Positions 8,621-18,137 of a stretch of 43,777 bases of DNA are shown here, one piece after another. Numbering within the stretch: position 1 is the first letter of the stretch; each line of letters opens with the position of its first letter. This stretch comes from Oscillospiraceae bacterium (GTDB lineage: Bacteria; Bacillota; Clostridia; Oscillospirales; Acutalibacteraceae): assembly GCA_031262985.1 (NCBI GenBank), contig JAISGQ010000010.1:1-43777 (forward strand), read 5' to 3'. Below the pieces are notes generated by a model that saw only the letters and a list, made by a program, of their open reading frames with translations, had not been told where the DNA came from and searched no databases. A program made the position numbers and the translations under genes.

Positions 8621-9400
8621 TTATATATATTTACGCGCCGCAAAAAATAAACGACCTTTTTTGCTTTGCGGACCGATTTTATCTACAATAAATTTGCCGT
8701 GTCCTCTTATTGAGATTTTATCTCCCTCGCACACGCTTGCGGAGACAGATGTCTGCTCCTTGAATCTTAGCGTTACCAAGCCCGCCTTTATCAGCTCCGC
8801 CGCGTTCTCCCTGCCGGAGGAGATGAGTGCCTTTACCACACAGTCAAGCCTGTCGGAGGCAAGCGTTCCCGATATCTCCTCGAACTTACCTGCGGCGGGG
8901 AGCGGAGTGTCAGCTCCTTCGCTGACCGAGACAGAACATCCCGCGACCTTTCTCAGCTCCGCTTTGAGGTAGGAGGCAATCTCTTTCTTGACGAAAATCA
9001 CACATCGCTTGTTTTCGGTGAGTATGTCGCCGACGCACTCTCTCTTTATACCAAGTGACATTAGTGTTCCCAGAAAATCGCGGTGAGTAAGGCTGTCCAT
9101 ACTTTTCCAAGATATGGTCAGCGTCTCGATTCCGTACTCCTCCTCGTCAGAGAAGTAGGAAGTGCCACCGTCCTTTGGAGCTACTCTCAGCACCACACGT
9201 TCCGCTCCGTCATAGCCGCCCGAAAAGGAGTATTCGGTCTCCCTCGCGGATTTTAGCATAGGGAGAGAGAGCTGTACCTGCGCTTCGGTTAAAAATACTG
9301 AACACTGCGCTTTATTCCTCTTTTCCGAGAGACGGAGCATATCCTCCGTCTTTTTGAGGAAAAGCTTCTCCTCTGAGAATCTGTCGGTTACATTTGACAT
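8621..9400 (-). CDS. ylmH: YlmH-type S4-domain RNA-binding protein
   Basis: This 259-aa protein has the YlmH arrangement: an N-terminal RNA-binding-like region and a C-terminal S4 domain (about residues 180-240, around RLDCVV, ELIKAGLV and GDKISIRGHGKF). B. subtilis YlmH acts on stalled ribosomes in ribosome quality control; that role is carried over only by family membership. Its ATG overlaps the stop of sepF by one base (TAATG), so translation is coupled. The sepF-ylmH-divIVA order is conserved in Gram-positive division clusters. Confidence 0.92.
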   Translation of the reverse strand: MSNVTDRFSEEKLFLKKTEDMLRLSEKRNKAQCSVFLTEAQVQLSLPMLKSARETEYSFSGGYDGAERVVLRVAPKDGGTSYFSDEEEYGIETLTISWKSMDSLTHRDFLGTLMSLGIKRECVGDILTENKRCVIFVKKEIASYLKAELRKVAGCSVSVSEGADTPLPAAGKFEEISGTLASDRLDCVVKALISSGRENAAELIKAGLVTLRFKEQTSVSASVCEGDKISIRGHGKFIVDKIGPQSKKGRLFFAARKYI

Positions 9401-9990
9401 TATTTTAAAAATACACCCTTATTTTCAAGCTCCGAAATAAGCTCCGTAGATTCGATTGTGACGCTCCTCGGTGTGATGAGGTATGTACTCTCGTTGATTT
9501 TCTTGTAGTTGCACTGGCACGCGAAAACAACGCCGTTGAGGAAATCCAGCACGCGCCGTTTCTCCGTTCTCGTCATCTTCTCTAAGTTAACCAAAATCGC
9601 GTTCTTATCTATGAGGCTCTGAGCCATCTGCTCAAGGGAGGTCAAAGCGGAGGGTTCGTAAAACCTGATGTTATACTTGACCGTAGTGCTTATCTCCACC
9701 GAATCGTTCCGACCGCTCAGGCGGGTGCGTTCGCTCTCCCCTCGCGAAGGGCGTGAACGCGGACGCGCCACCCTCTCCCTCTGCCTCGCGGTGGAGTCGG
9801 AGGAGTGCGTGGTTATGTAGTCGGAGTCGTCCTCCTCATCGGAATACACGATATCGCTGTCTATTCCGTCGTCGTATTGGTCGAAGTCGGAGTAGTCGTT
9901 ATAATCCTCGTAGTCGTCATAGTCCTCGTCTTTATTTCGTGCGAACGAATCTCTCATTTTTTCTTTAAGTGTATCAAACAAGCCTGCCAT
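9400..9990 (-). CDS. sepF: Cell division protein SepF
   Basis: SepF polymerises into rings, binds the C-terminal tail of FtsZ and tethers it to the membrane. The 196-aa protein starts with the short amphipathic membrane helix (MAGLFDTLKEKM). An acidic, Tyr/Asp-rich linker (about residues 20-60) and an Arg/Ser-rich stretch follow. The DUF552 core comes next, with YNIRFYEPSAL, VNLEKMTRTEKRRVLDFL and ITPRSV. Length and domain order match the family, with a somewhat longer linker. It is preceded by an AGGGTGA ribosome site and lies 30 nt behind the PLP-protein gene, again the usual neighbour. Confidence 0.95.
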   Translation of the reverse strand: MAGLFDTLKEKMRDSFARNKDEDYDDYEDYNDYSDFDQYDDGIDSDIVYSDEEDDSDYITTHSSDSTARQRERVARPRSRPSRGESERTRLSGRNDSVEISTTVKYNIRFYEPSALTSLEQMAQSLIDKNAILVNLEKMTRTEKRRVLDFLNGVVFACQCNYKKINESTYLITPRSVTIESTELISELENKGVFLK

Positions 9991-10020
9991 TATCTCACCC
10001 TATCCTTTCCTTTCATATAT

Positions 10021-10746
10021 CTATGAGTATATCCTTTTTCCGAATATTGATGAACCTATTCTCACTATATTTGAACCTTCCTCAATGGCAATCTCAAAAT
10101 CCGAGGACATTCCCATTGAGAGGTACAACATCTCTATAGTATTATGTTGGTTTTTTGCTCTAATGTCAACAAATAGATTGTGTATTTCTTGAAAATATCT
10201 TCTCGTTTCCGATATTTCACAGTCAAAAGGCGGTATCGTCATCAATCCTTTGACCGAAATGCCATCTAATTGTGAAATTTTTTCGAGAAATTCATCAATT
10301 TCATGAATATCAATGCCCGACTTGCTCTCCTCGTTGCCTATGTTAATCTCAATAAGCACATCCTTCACCATTCCCGATTGAATGGAGCGGAGTGATATCT
10401 CCTCAGCAAGCTTGACAGAATCGAGAGATTGTATCATATCTGCCATGCCGACTGCCTTCTTGACCTTGTTGGTCTGGAGGCGACCTATCAGGTGAACACT
10501 CGTGTTTTCGAGATGGAGCAGTCCGCGCTTTGATTCGAGCTCCTGCACCTTGTTTTCGCCTATGAGCGTTATGCCCTCGCCTATCGCCGTGTTTATAAGC
10601 TCGGGAGGAACGGTTTTCGTGACCGCCATGAGGGCTATCTCCTCCGACTTCCTTCCGGAGGAGGCAGCCGCCTTGTCGATTTTGCGCCGTATATCCTCTA
10701 TGTTTCGGCGAACATCATCCTGTCTATATTGAGACGAATTTTCCAA
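10021..10746 (-). CDS. YggS/YlmE family pyridoxal phosphate-binding protein
   Basis: This 241-aa alanine-racemase-fold protein (PLPBP, YggS, YlmE) binds pyridoxal 5'-phosphate and is involved in B6 and amino-acid homeostasis; no enzyme activity is established for the family. The PLP lysine is in AVTKT (residue 44). Other blocks are IGENKVQE, LIGRLQTNK and LSMGMSSDFE. The start is a TTG with AAGGGG 7 nt upstream, overlapping the HlyD-like gene by 23 nt, so it depends on upstream translation. This gene commonly stands next to sepF. Confidence 0.93.
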   Translation of the reverse strand: MENSSQYRQDDVRRNIEDIRRKIDKAAASSGRKSEEIALMAVTKTVPPELINTAIGEGITLIGENKVQELESKRGLLHLENTSVHLIGRLQTNKVKKAVGMADMIQSLDSVKLAEEISLRSIQSGMVKDVLIEINIGNEESKSGIDIHEIDEFLEKISQLDGISVKGLMTIPPFDCEISETRRYFQEIHNLFVDIRAKNQHNTIEMLYLSMGMSSDFEIAIEEGSNIVRIGSSIFGKRIYS

Positions 10747-12217
10747 CGTAAAGCCCCTTCCCCTCCACTATGACGTAGTCGTAGTTCTTTATGTAGTTTC
10801 CCACCAAGCCCTCGTTAGGGTCGCGCTGCTTACAGACGGCTATTCCGTCCTCCTCCTTGTAGAGGACGTTTATCTCCCTGAACACAACCTTACTGCCAAG
10901 CACCGCATACACGCCCGTCACGCTGGTTTTTACCTTGTTTTCGCGCTTTGCCTTCTGCCTTTCGTCCTCGTCCTCAATTTGGTTTATGCGTTCTATAAGT
11001 GCGAGACTTTCCGCGTCGTTTACGAGGACGATTTTATTCTCGCTCTCAAGGCGTTCTATGCTGATTTCCTCCTCGGCAATCCTTATCGCGGAGGACTTCA
11101 CTCCTATACCTGTATATGTCTCCACCTGTATTTTTATCGGCTGTATCCTCGAAATTGACAGCTCGGACACGAGGTAGTTGCAGGTGAACAGGAGCAAAAC
11201 CTCTCCCTTTGAATCGGGTTCTGCTATCTTCTCGAGCTTCGCCTCCACGCTTCCGATTTCGCTGTGGGGGAGTATTATTTTGTAGGTGTTACCCGTTTTC
11301 AGCCTCGCCGCGTCACTATCCGGAACTATGCTCACTATATTCCACTTGTAGTCGTCGGAAATCTTGCCGAAATATATGTCTGCGTAGGAGCGGTTGCCGT
11401 GGCTCTCGATTATTTCCCGAACCTCGTCGGAGGTCATAGCTACCGCCTTCTCGGTGGTGAACTCCTCCTCGTAGCCGTCTACTATGCTTGAGTAGTAGCC
11501 CGATTTTTCGGACTTTATCTCCTTGGGATTTAAGTCGTGTGCGGACTTCAGCTGCTCCTGCTCCGCGCGGAGCTGTTCTATCCTCGAATCGAAATTCTCC
11601 ACCTTATTCATGCACACCTGCCGCTTGTTGAGGAGATATCTTATCTCCGAATCGAGATTTTCGATTTCGGAAAATTTCTTCTCACTTACCGCCTCGGAGA
11701 GCTTGTTAATCCGCTCCTCTATCAGCTTGTTGAGGGCGTCAATCTCGCCCGCACTTTCCTCTCCGGCAGTTCTCATGCTCTCGAACTCGCTGATTTCCTC
11801 CTCGATTTCGCTCATTCGGTTGTACGCCGCCGCGTCCCTCGGAGAATCGAAAACGTAGGCGATGACCTGCCCCTTCGACACCTTGTCGCCGTTCTTTACC
11901 GCGGGTATGACAGAGCCGCCCGTAACCGCGCCTAATACGGTTTCGTCGCGCATGGTAATGCCTGTAGACTCAATCTCGTCGCTGAGAGTGACGATTAACG
12001 CCTGCTCGGTGACGATGTTGGTGTAATAGTTGATGTACCAGTGATATACGATAAAGGAGATAAAAAATACCGCCAAAGCCACGAGACCTGTGATTTTCGC
12101 TATTCTGATGTGTTCTCCTCTGATGATTATCTTCCTGCCGAACAGGTTAATTGCTTTGTTTTGGTTGTCCTTGCTGTTTTTTCGGTTTTTGCTGTTTTTT
12201 GTGTATTCCATGTCCAC
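10724..12217 (-). CDS. HlyD-like membrane-anchored protein of the division cluster
   Basis: This protein of about 497 aa resembles the membrane-fusion (HlyD) class. It has a basic, Asn/Lys-rich cytoplasmic N-terminus and one membrane segment (about residues 42-65). A biotinyl-lipoyl-like half (VIPAVKNGDKVSKGQVIAYVF), a long coiled coil (about 140-230) and an extracytoplasmic beta-rich C-terminus with a second lipoyl-like strand set (KTSVTGVYAVLGSKV) follow. No transporter gene is adjacent, so a role as an efflux adaptor is doubtful. Its fixed place between miaA and the sepF group suggests an envelope or division role, which is inference. I chose the GTG at 12217 because GGAGG is 8 nt upstream. 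A GTG at 12226 abuts the ribosome site, and an ATG at 12211 is 14 nt away. Confidence 0.8.
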   Translation of the reverse strand: MDMEYTKNSKNRKNSKDNQNKAINLFGRKIIIRGEHIRIAKITGLVALAVFFISFIVYHWYINYYTNIVTEQALIVTLSDEIESTGITMRDETVLGAVTGGSVIPAVKNGDKVSKGQVIAYVFDSPRDAAAYNRMSEIEEEISEFESMRTAGEESAGEIDALNKLIEERINKLSEAVSEKKFSEIENLDSEIRYLLNKRQVCMNKVENFDSRIEQLRAEQEQLKSAHDLNPKEIKSEKSGYYSSIVDGYEEEFTTEKAVAMTSDEVREIIESHGNRSYADIYFGKISDDYKWNIVSIVPDSDAARLKTGNTYKIILPHSEIGSVEAKLEKIAEPDSKGEVLLLFTCNYLVSELSISRIQPIKIQVETYTGIGVKSSAIRIAEEEISIERLESENKIVLVNDAESLALIERINQIEDEDERQKAKRENKVKTSVTGVYAVLGSKVVFREINVLYKEEDGIAVCKQRDPNEGLVGNYIKNYDYVIVEGKGLYVGKFVSI

Positions 12218-12239
12218 TGTTTCCACCTCCGGTTGATAG

Positions 12240-13196
12240 TTATAGGGGAGCAGTAATTATCTCCCGCGCCGCTTCTGAGAGCTGCTCGTCTGAGGAAAAA
12301 TCCTCCCTGTAAAGCCAGTGGATATTCTCCCTCCGCCTAAACCATGTGAGCTGCCGCTTGGCGTATCGTCTGCTCTCCATCTTGATTTTGTCGGCGGCAG
12401 CTGAGAGCGGAATCTCCCCTCGCAGGTAGGGTATAAGCTCCTTGTGACCTATGGCACCCGCCGCAGTAGTCATGTCGCAGTTTTTAAGCATCTGCTCCGC
12501 CTCTTTGACAAGTCCCTGCTCTATCATCAAATCTACGCGCCTGTTTATCCGCTCATAGAGCGTCGCCCTGTTTCGGTAGGTCAGCCCCACAGTCCGAACT
12601 CTGTAGGGAGGCGGGTTTTCGCGCGACCTTCTTTTCTGCTCCGATATGGTGATTCCGCCGAGAGTATAAATCTCAATGGCGCGGATGATTTTGTCCTCCT
12701 GATTCGGGTGGAGCAGAGCCGCCGTCTCGCTGTCGAACTCCCCGAGCTTTGCGAGGAGGTACTCGCCGCCCAGTTCGCTGTACTGCGCCTTTAGCTCTCG
12801 TCTGAGAGCATCGTCGGCGGGTACTTCGGCAAACGAGAGATTTTCCGTCAGCGAGGAGTAGTAAAGCCCAGTTCCTCCGCACAAAATGGGGAGCTTTCCC
12901 CTCTCGCTTATCTCCCTTATCCTGCCGTGTGCGAGGGAGCAGTACTTAGCCACAGAAAACCGCTCGCTTGCGGGAAAGCACGAAACAAAGTGGTGGGGAA
13001 CTCCGCGCATTTCTTCCATGGTGGGGGCGGCTGTGGCAATCTCCATGCCGCTGTATATCTGCATGGAGTCGCAGGAAACCACCTCCCCGCAGAGTGAGAG
13101 GGCAAGGGAGACGGCGAGTGCGGTTTTCCCCGACGCGGTAGGTCCGACTACCGCCGCAAGATTGATTTTATCCGACTGGTTGATACTCACGCTCAC
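12240..13196 (-). CDS. miaA: tRNA dimethylallyltransferase
   Basis: MiaA adds a dimethylallyl group to N6 of adenosine 37 in tRNAs reading UNN codons; MiaB, encoded 7 kb upstream in the same run, then methylthiolates that base. The 318-aa product has the P-loop GPTASGKT at residues 18-25, then CDSMQIYSGMEI, CGGTGLYY and a C-terminal AKRQLTWFRR. The start was set at a GTG at 13196 with AGGAGG 7 nt upstream. An in-frame extension up to 13304 would add 36 Gln/Arg/Ser-rich residues drawn from a low-complexity spacer and is rejected. mutS-mutL-miaA is a common cluster. Confidence 0.95.
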   Translation of the reverse strand: MSVSINQSDKINLAAVVGPTASGKTALAVSLALSLCGEVVSCDSMQIYSGMEIATAAPTMEEMRGVPHHFVSCFPASERFSVAKYCSLAHGRIREISERGKLPILCGGTGLYYSSLTENLSFAEVPADDALRRELKAQYSELGGEYLLAKLGEFDSETAALLHPNQEDKIIRAIEIYTLGGITISEQKRRSRENPPPYRVRTVGLTYRNRATLYERINRRVDLMIEQGLVKEAEQMLKNCDMTTAAGAIGHKELIPYLRGEIPLSAAADKIKMESRRYAKRQLTWFRRRENIHWLYREDFSSDEQLSEAAREIITAPL

Positions 13197-13214
13197 GCTC
13201 TCCCCTCCTCTCCT

Positions 13215-13356
13215 GCCGATTGCTGTAGTTGATGTAACTGCCGCACTTGGTTGGTATGACCGCCGCACTTGCTGTGCCTGCTGTGACTGCCATATCTGCC
13301 GCACCTGCTGTGCCTACTATACCCGCCGCACCTGCACCTGCCGCCGTGCCTACCGC
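13215..13356. repeat. Degenerate GC-rich repeat between mutL and miaA
   Basis: About 140 bp hold four imperfect copies of a word like GCCGCACYTGCTGTGCCT, ending right at the mutL stop codon. The composition differs from the flanking genes. No hairpin or promoter was recognised. It may be spacer DNA grown by slippage. Confidence 0.6.
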
Positions 13357-15417
13357 CTACCTGCCGAAGTTCTTCTCTATTTCACTGCGCTTGAGGTTTA
13401 TAAAAATCGGTCTGCCGTGAGGACAATACCTCACGTCTGTGTTGCGGCTGAGCCTGAGTACAAGCTCGGCAAGCTCCTCGGGAGTACTCCTGTCTCCCGC
13501 GCGTATCGCCGCCTTGCAGGCGATTGTCTGATACATTCTGTCAAGCCGCTCGGTGAGAGTTGCATTGACCTTTCTGCCTAAATTCCCCGCAATCTCCTCG
13601 ATAACGGAGGGTACGTCCTCCTGCTGTATGTGCATGGGTACGGCGCGGACTAAAATCGTGCCTGTCCCGAAATCCTCAATCTCAAAGCCCGCCGCCTCCA
13701 GCACCTCCTCGTTCGAGAGAACGGAGTCGTAGCTGAGTTTGTCTAACGCTACGGTAATCGGAGATAGCAGTAACTGCGGCTGAGGCTGTGAGGCACTGCC
13801 CATGAGCCGCTCGTAGATCAGCCGCTCGTGTGCGGCGTGCTTGTCTATCAGTATAAGCTCGTTTTCGCACTCGGCGATTATGTACGTCTTGAATATTTCT
13901 CCCGCTATTCGGTGAGGAGGTAGTGTAAAGCCTGTCGGATTGACACCGCTTTCCTGCTCCTCCGCTTGCCGCTCTATAGAAGAGGCGTAGGTTGATGTCT
14001 CGGCGACTGTCGGAAAGCATCTCGCGGAGATGCCGTCCGTGCCGCTGACCGCAACTGCGCCGCTTATGTCTCCTACGCCGCCTATGTCTCCTACGCCGAC
14101 TGCTCCTCCTGCGCCGCTCATGCTGTCGGCAAATGTCAGCTCACCGTTATCCTCGGCAGTAGGTTCTGCCGTAGACGTAGCTGTCGGCGCGGGAGTAGGA
14201 ATAGGAGCGGACAGCTTCCTTATCCTCTCCTCAAAATCGGATGTGTCGGCGGATGAGGAGGACGGGTTATCTGCTCCTCCTCGCTCGGCAATCGGCGGTG
14301 GAGGAGTAAATGTACTGCTACTGCCGCTTTGCTCTGTCAGAAAAACCGCCTGCTCTCCCCTGTTTTCGGTTTGCACAAGGGAGGTATTGACCGCGCGTCC
14401 AGCCGAAAGTACCATGTCTTTTCGCACATCGCTCTCGGAGAGCGCACTCTTTACTCCGTAGTATATCGCCTCGAAAATCGGGCGTTCGTTGGTAAAGCGA
14501 ACCTCCAGCTTCGCCGGATGCACGTTTACATCCACAGCCGCGCAGTTAAGCTCGATTCCCAGCACGCAGGAGGGGTATTTCCCTATCATAACCGCTCCCT
14601 TGCACCCTTCCTCGAGAGCCGCCTGCATCGTCTTACTGCGGACATATCTGCCGTTTATGAAAAACACCTGCATACTCCTGTTCGGGCGGGCGTTTACCGG
14701 CTTTGAGATGTAGCCCCTTACCGACACACCCGAATGAGAGTAGGAGACGGGGAGCAGTCCTGCCGCGAACTCCCTTCCGAACACGGCGTGTATAGCCGAT
14801 TTGAGCTTTCCGTCACCCGGAGTTCTGAGAACCTCTTTGCCGTCTCGTATGAAGCACACCATTATTTCGGGGTGAGAAAGGGCTAATCTGTCTATCACAG
14901 CCGCGCAGGAGTTGCCCTCCGACACATCTTTTTTGAGGAACTTCATACGCGCGGGGGTGTTGAAAAATATATCCCTTATGATTATCGTCGTTCCTACCGC
15001 ACAGCCTGTCTCCTCCGAGAGGAGCTGTTCTCCCCCCTCAATGACATATCGGAGACCCGACTGGGCGTCGCTCGCCCTCGTAATCATCTCCACCCTGCAA
15101 ACCGCCGAGATGGAGGCGAGAGCCTCCCCGCGAAAGCCGAGAGTGGCAATCTCCGCTAAGTCCTCGCCTGTGGAAATCTTGCTCGTGGCGTGGCGGAGGA
15201 AGGCGGTGGCTACGTCCTCCGACGCAATGCCGCAGCCGTTGTCAGAAATGCGGATGAAGGTAACTCCGCCGTTTTTTATCTCCACCGTCAGTTTTGTGGC
15301 GAAGGCATCTATTGAGTTTTCAGCAAGCTCCTTAATTACGGAGGAGGGGCGTTCTACTACCTCTCCCGCCGCGATTAGTTCGGCTGTGTGCTTGTCAAGT
15401 AATTTGACTTTACCCAT
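13357..15417 (-). CDS. mutL: DNA mismatch repair protein MutL
   Basis: The 686-aa MutL couples MutS mismatch recognition to strand excision. The GHKL ATPase half has ELAENSIDA (residues 30-38), DNGCGI and GFRGEALASI. The C-terminal half carries the nicking-endonuclease motif of species without MutH: here DKHAAHERLIYE (near residue 520, Lys replacing the usual Gln), with ACKAAIRAGD and CPHGRP. The linker (about residues 345-460) is a long Gly/Ala/Thr/Pro-rich stretch with repeated VGDIGGVGDIS-like words. It lies 63 nt behind mutS. Its own ribosome site is weak (GAAAGG 11 nt upstream). Confidence 0.97.
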   Translation of the reverse strand: MGKVKLLDKHTAELIAAGEVVERPSSVIKELAENSIDAFATKLTVEIKNGGVTFIRISDNGCGIASEDVATAFLRHATSKISTGEDLAEIATLGFRGEALASISAVCRVEMITRASDAQSGLRYVIEGGEQLLSEETGCAVGTTIIIRDIFFNTPARMKFLKKDVSEGNSCAAVIDRLALSHPEIMVCFIRDGKEVLRTPGDGKLKSAIHAVFGREFAAGLLPVSYSHSGVSVRGYISKPVNARPNRSMQVFFINGRYVRSKTMQAALEEGCKGAVMIGKYPSCVLGIELNCAAVDVNVHPAKLEVRFTNERPIFEAIYYGVKSALSESDVRKDMVLSAGRAVNTSLVQTENRGEQAVFLTEQSGSSSTFTPPPPIAERGGADNPSSSSADTSDFEERIRKLSAPIPTPAPTATSTAEPTAEDNGELTFADSMSGAGGAVGVGDIGGVGDISGAVAVSGTDGISARCFPTVAETSTYASSIERQAEEQESGVNPTGFTLPPHRIAGEIFKTYIIAECENELILIDKHAAHERLIYERLMGSASQPQPQLLLSPITVALDKLSYDSVLSNEEVLEAAGFEIEDFGTGTILVRAVPMHIQQEDVPSVIEEIAGNLGRKVNATLTERLDRMYQTIACKAAIRAGDRSTPEELAELVLRLSRNTDVRYCPHGRPIFINLKRSEIEKNFGR

Positions 15418-15480
15418 ATCGTGTCATGCCTTTCTCGGTGGTTTAACCATCTCGTACTGCGGAGTAGTATAACCCTCCAA

Positions 15481-18087
15481 CTACTTTACCAGCTTGGACA
15501 GCTCATCAATCATCTTGAACGCGTCAATCGGCGTCATGGAGTTGATGTCCACGTCCTTTAGCCGCCGCACCGCCTCCAGCTCCCCGGGGGGAGTGAGCGG
15601 CATTTCTATCTGGGAGGATTCTACCTTCTTCAGCGAGCGAACGGGAGTGACAAACTGCCCGCTCTCAAGCTGAGTGAGGAACTGCCGCGCCTTTGAGATA
15701 ACGGCGGCGGGAACTCCCGCGAGTTTCGCAACGTCGATTCCGTAGCTGTCGTCCGCTCCTCCGGGGATAATTCGGCGAAGGAAGGTGATTTCCTCCCCGT
15801 GGCGTTTGACAGCTATGTTGTAGTTTCTCACACCCTCAAGCGACTGCTCTAACACAGTAAGCTCGTGATAGTGCGTGGCGAAGAGGGTTTTCGCTCCCAG
15901 CTTCTTCTTGTCCGCCGCGTACTCAAGCACCGCGCGGGCTATACTCATGCCGTCGAAGGTGGATGTTCCCCTGCCAATCTCGTCGAGGAGGAGCAAGCTC
16001 TCCTTTGTTGCGTTTTTCAGTATGTAGGCGACCTCGTTCATCTCCACCATGAAGGTTGACTGCCCTGAGGCGAGGTCGTCGGACGCTCCCACACGCGTGA
16101 AAATGCTGTCAACTATGCCTATCTCCGCCGATTCGGAGGGGACGAAGCACCCGAGCTGCGCCATGTAGACAATCAGTGCGACCTGCCGCATATAGGTGGA
16201 TTTACCCGCCATATTCGGTCCTGTTATTATGTTGACCCTGTTGTCCTTTTGGTCGAGCAGTACATCATTCGGCACGAAGCTCGAATTAATAAGGCTCTCA
16301 ACCACTGGATGTCTGCTGTTTTTCAGTAGGATTTTCCCCGATTTGTTGACTATCGGTCTGTAGTAATTATTCCTCACCGAAACCTCGGCAAAGGAGGTGT
16401 AAACATCCAGCTTCGCCACCGCCTGCGCCGTCTGCCGAAGTCGCGGCAGGGCAGTAGCAACCTCCGCTCTGATTTGGTCGAATATCTTATACTCTAACTT
16501 TATAAGCCTGTCCTGAGCACCTAGAACTCTGCCCTCAACGCCCTTTAGCTCCTCTGTTATATACCGCTCGCAGTTAGAGAGCGTCTGCTTTCTTATGTAA
16601 GTTTCGGGGACGAGATTTTTGTAGGAGTTGCTCACCTCGATGTAGTAGCCGAACACGCGGTTGTACCCGATTTTGAGCTTTGGTATGCCTGTTTTCTCCC
16701 TCTCCGACAGCTCGACCGAGGCGAGGATGTCCTTGCCTCCCGTCATGTCGTGCCTGAGCGAATCGACCTCGTCGTTGTAGCCCGACTTTATGAGGTTTCC
16801 CTCGCGCAGTGTCACAGGCGGCTCGTCTGTAATGGAGCAGTCGATGAGCTGCTCGATGTCCTCCATGAGATTTATATTGCCGTGTACCAGTGACAGCTCC
16901 CTGCTCCCGCACTGCGACACGAGCTGTTTTACCTCCGGCAGCTTGGTCAGAGCGGCGGCGAAGGCGCGAAGCTCCCTCGCGTTCGCCGAGGCACACACAA
17001 TGCGCGTCATGAGGCGTTCTATGTCGCATATTTTGCCGAGTGCTTCCGATATATCCTGCCTTAGTATAGTAGAACACACCAGTTCATCTACCGCGTTAAG
17101 CCGTGCCTGAATCTGAGATACCTCAATGAGGGGGCTATCCATCCACGAACGGAGCAGACGTTTTCCCATGGAAGTCTCCGTTCGGTCGATAACGCCTAAC
17201 AGCGAACCCTTCTTCTCCCTCGTCCTCATGGTTTCGGTAAGCTCAAGATTTCGCCTTGTGGAGGAGTCGAGCTTCATGTACTCCTCGCCTATGTAGTATT
17301 TTATGTCGCTGAGGCGTTCTATCGCAGTCATCTGAGTTTTGAGAAGATAGGAAAACAACGCGCCTACCGCTCCTAACGCCATGTCGCGCCCGACAAACCC
17401 GCTTGCGGAGCTTGATTGCTCGCCCATCTGCTTTGATATGAGAGCTTGAGCGTTGACGGTGTCGAATTGCTCCTCCTCCAGCGGGTCGAGGCTCTGAACC
17501 TGCAAGCCTTTTTTTATGTACTCGATAAGTGCGGTGTTGATTACGGCAAGCGGATTGAGCAGTACCTCCTTCGGAGAAAACCTCGACAGCTCCGCGATAA
17601 TCCGAATTTCGGGAGAATCGCCCGTTATCTCAGTGGCGCGAACCTCTCCGGTCGATATGTCGGAGAAGCAAAGCCCGCAGCCCTCCGCACGTAAATTGAC
17701 CGAGCAGATGTAGTTGTTCTTCCCCTCGTCGAGCATGGAGCTTTCGATTACCGTGCCGGGAGTAATCACGCGGATAACGTCGCGCCTGACTATCCCCTTC
17801 GCTACGGCGGGGTCTTCTATCTGCTCGCAGATTGCCACCTTGTAGCCCTTCGCCACAAGCCGCGAGACATAGTTTTCGTAGGAGTGATACGGCACTCCGC
17901 ACATGGGGGCGCGTTCCTCCAAGCCGCAGTCACGACCTGTGAGTACAAGCTCGAGTTCCTTTGAGGCGACCTTGGCGTCCTCGAAAAACAGCTCGTAAAA
18001 ATCGCCCAAACGAAAGAATAAAAGAGCATTCGGTGTACGCTCTTTTATCTCCATATATTGAACCATCATCGGCGAAAGCTGTGCCAT
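15481..18087 (-). CDS. mutS: DNA mismatch repair protein MutS
   Basis: The 868-aa MutS recognises base mismatches and small loops. The mismatch-contacting F-Y-E is at residues 30-32 (LGDFYELFF). The ATPase domain has Walker A GPNMAGKST (near 620), Walker B LLLLDEIGRGTSTFDG and FATHYHELT. Length and domain order (I-V) match MutS1. The start has GGGAGG 9 nt upstream. It follows the HAD gene by 50 nt and precedes mutL. The miaB-YmcA/YlbF-mutS-mutL order resembles that of Bacillus. Confidence 0.97.
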   Translation of the reverse strand: MAQLSPMMVQYMEIKERTPNALLFFRLGDFYELFFEDAKVASKELELVLTGRDCGLEERAPMCGVPYHSYENYVSRLVAKGYKVAICEQIEDPAVAKGIVRRDVIRVITPGTVIESSMLDEGKNNYICSVNLRAEGCGLCFSDISTGEVRATEITGDSPEIRIIAELSRFSPKEVLLNPLAVINTALIEYIKKGLQVQSLDPLEEEQFDTVNAQALISKQMGEQSSSASGFVGRDMALGAVGALFSYLLKTQMTAIERLSDIKYYIGEEYMKLDSSTRRNLELTETMRTREKKGSLLGVIDRTETSMGKRLLRSWMDSPLIEVSQIQARLNAVDELVCSTILRQDISEALGKICDIERLMTRIVCASANARELRAFAAALTKLPEVKQLVSQCGSRELSLVHGNINLMEDIEQLIDCSITDEPPVTLREGNLIKSGYNDEVDSLRHDMTGGKDILASVELSEREKTGIPKLKIGYNRVFGYYIEVSNSYKNLVPETYIRKQTLSNCERYITEELKGVEGRVLGAQDRLIKLEYKIFDQIRAEVATALPRLRQTAQAVAKLDVYTSFAEVSVRNNYYRPIVNKSGKILLKNSRHPVVESLINSSFVPNDVLLDQKDNRVNIITGPNMAGKSTYMRQVALIVYMAQLGCFVPSESAEIGIVDSIFTRVGASDDLASGQSTFMVEMNEVAYILKNATKESLLLLDEIGRGTSTFDGMSIARAVLEYAADKKKLGAKTLFATHYHELTVLEQSLEGVRNYNIAVKRHGEEITFLRRIIPGGADDSYGIDVAKLAGVPAAVISKARQFLTQLESGQFVTPVRSLKKVESSQIEMPLTPPGELEAVRRLKDVDINSMTPIDAFKMIDELSKLVK

Positions 18088-18137
18088 TTTACTGCGCCTC
18101 CCTCTGTGCGAGCTGATTTGTGACTGCTAATTTGGGC

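Noticed and set aside
13197-13304. 36-residue N-terminal extension of MiaA
   Set aside because: It derives from low-complexity spacer DNA, and the AGGAGG site supports the GTG at 13196.
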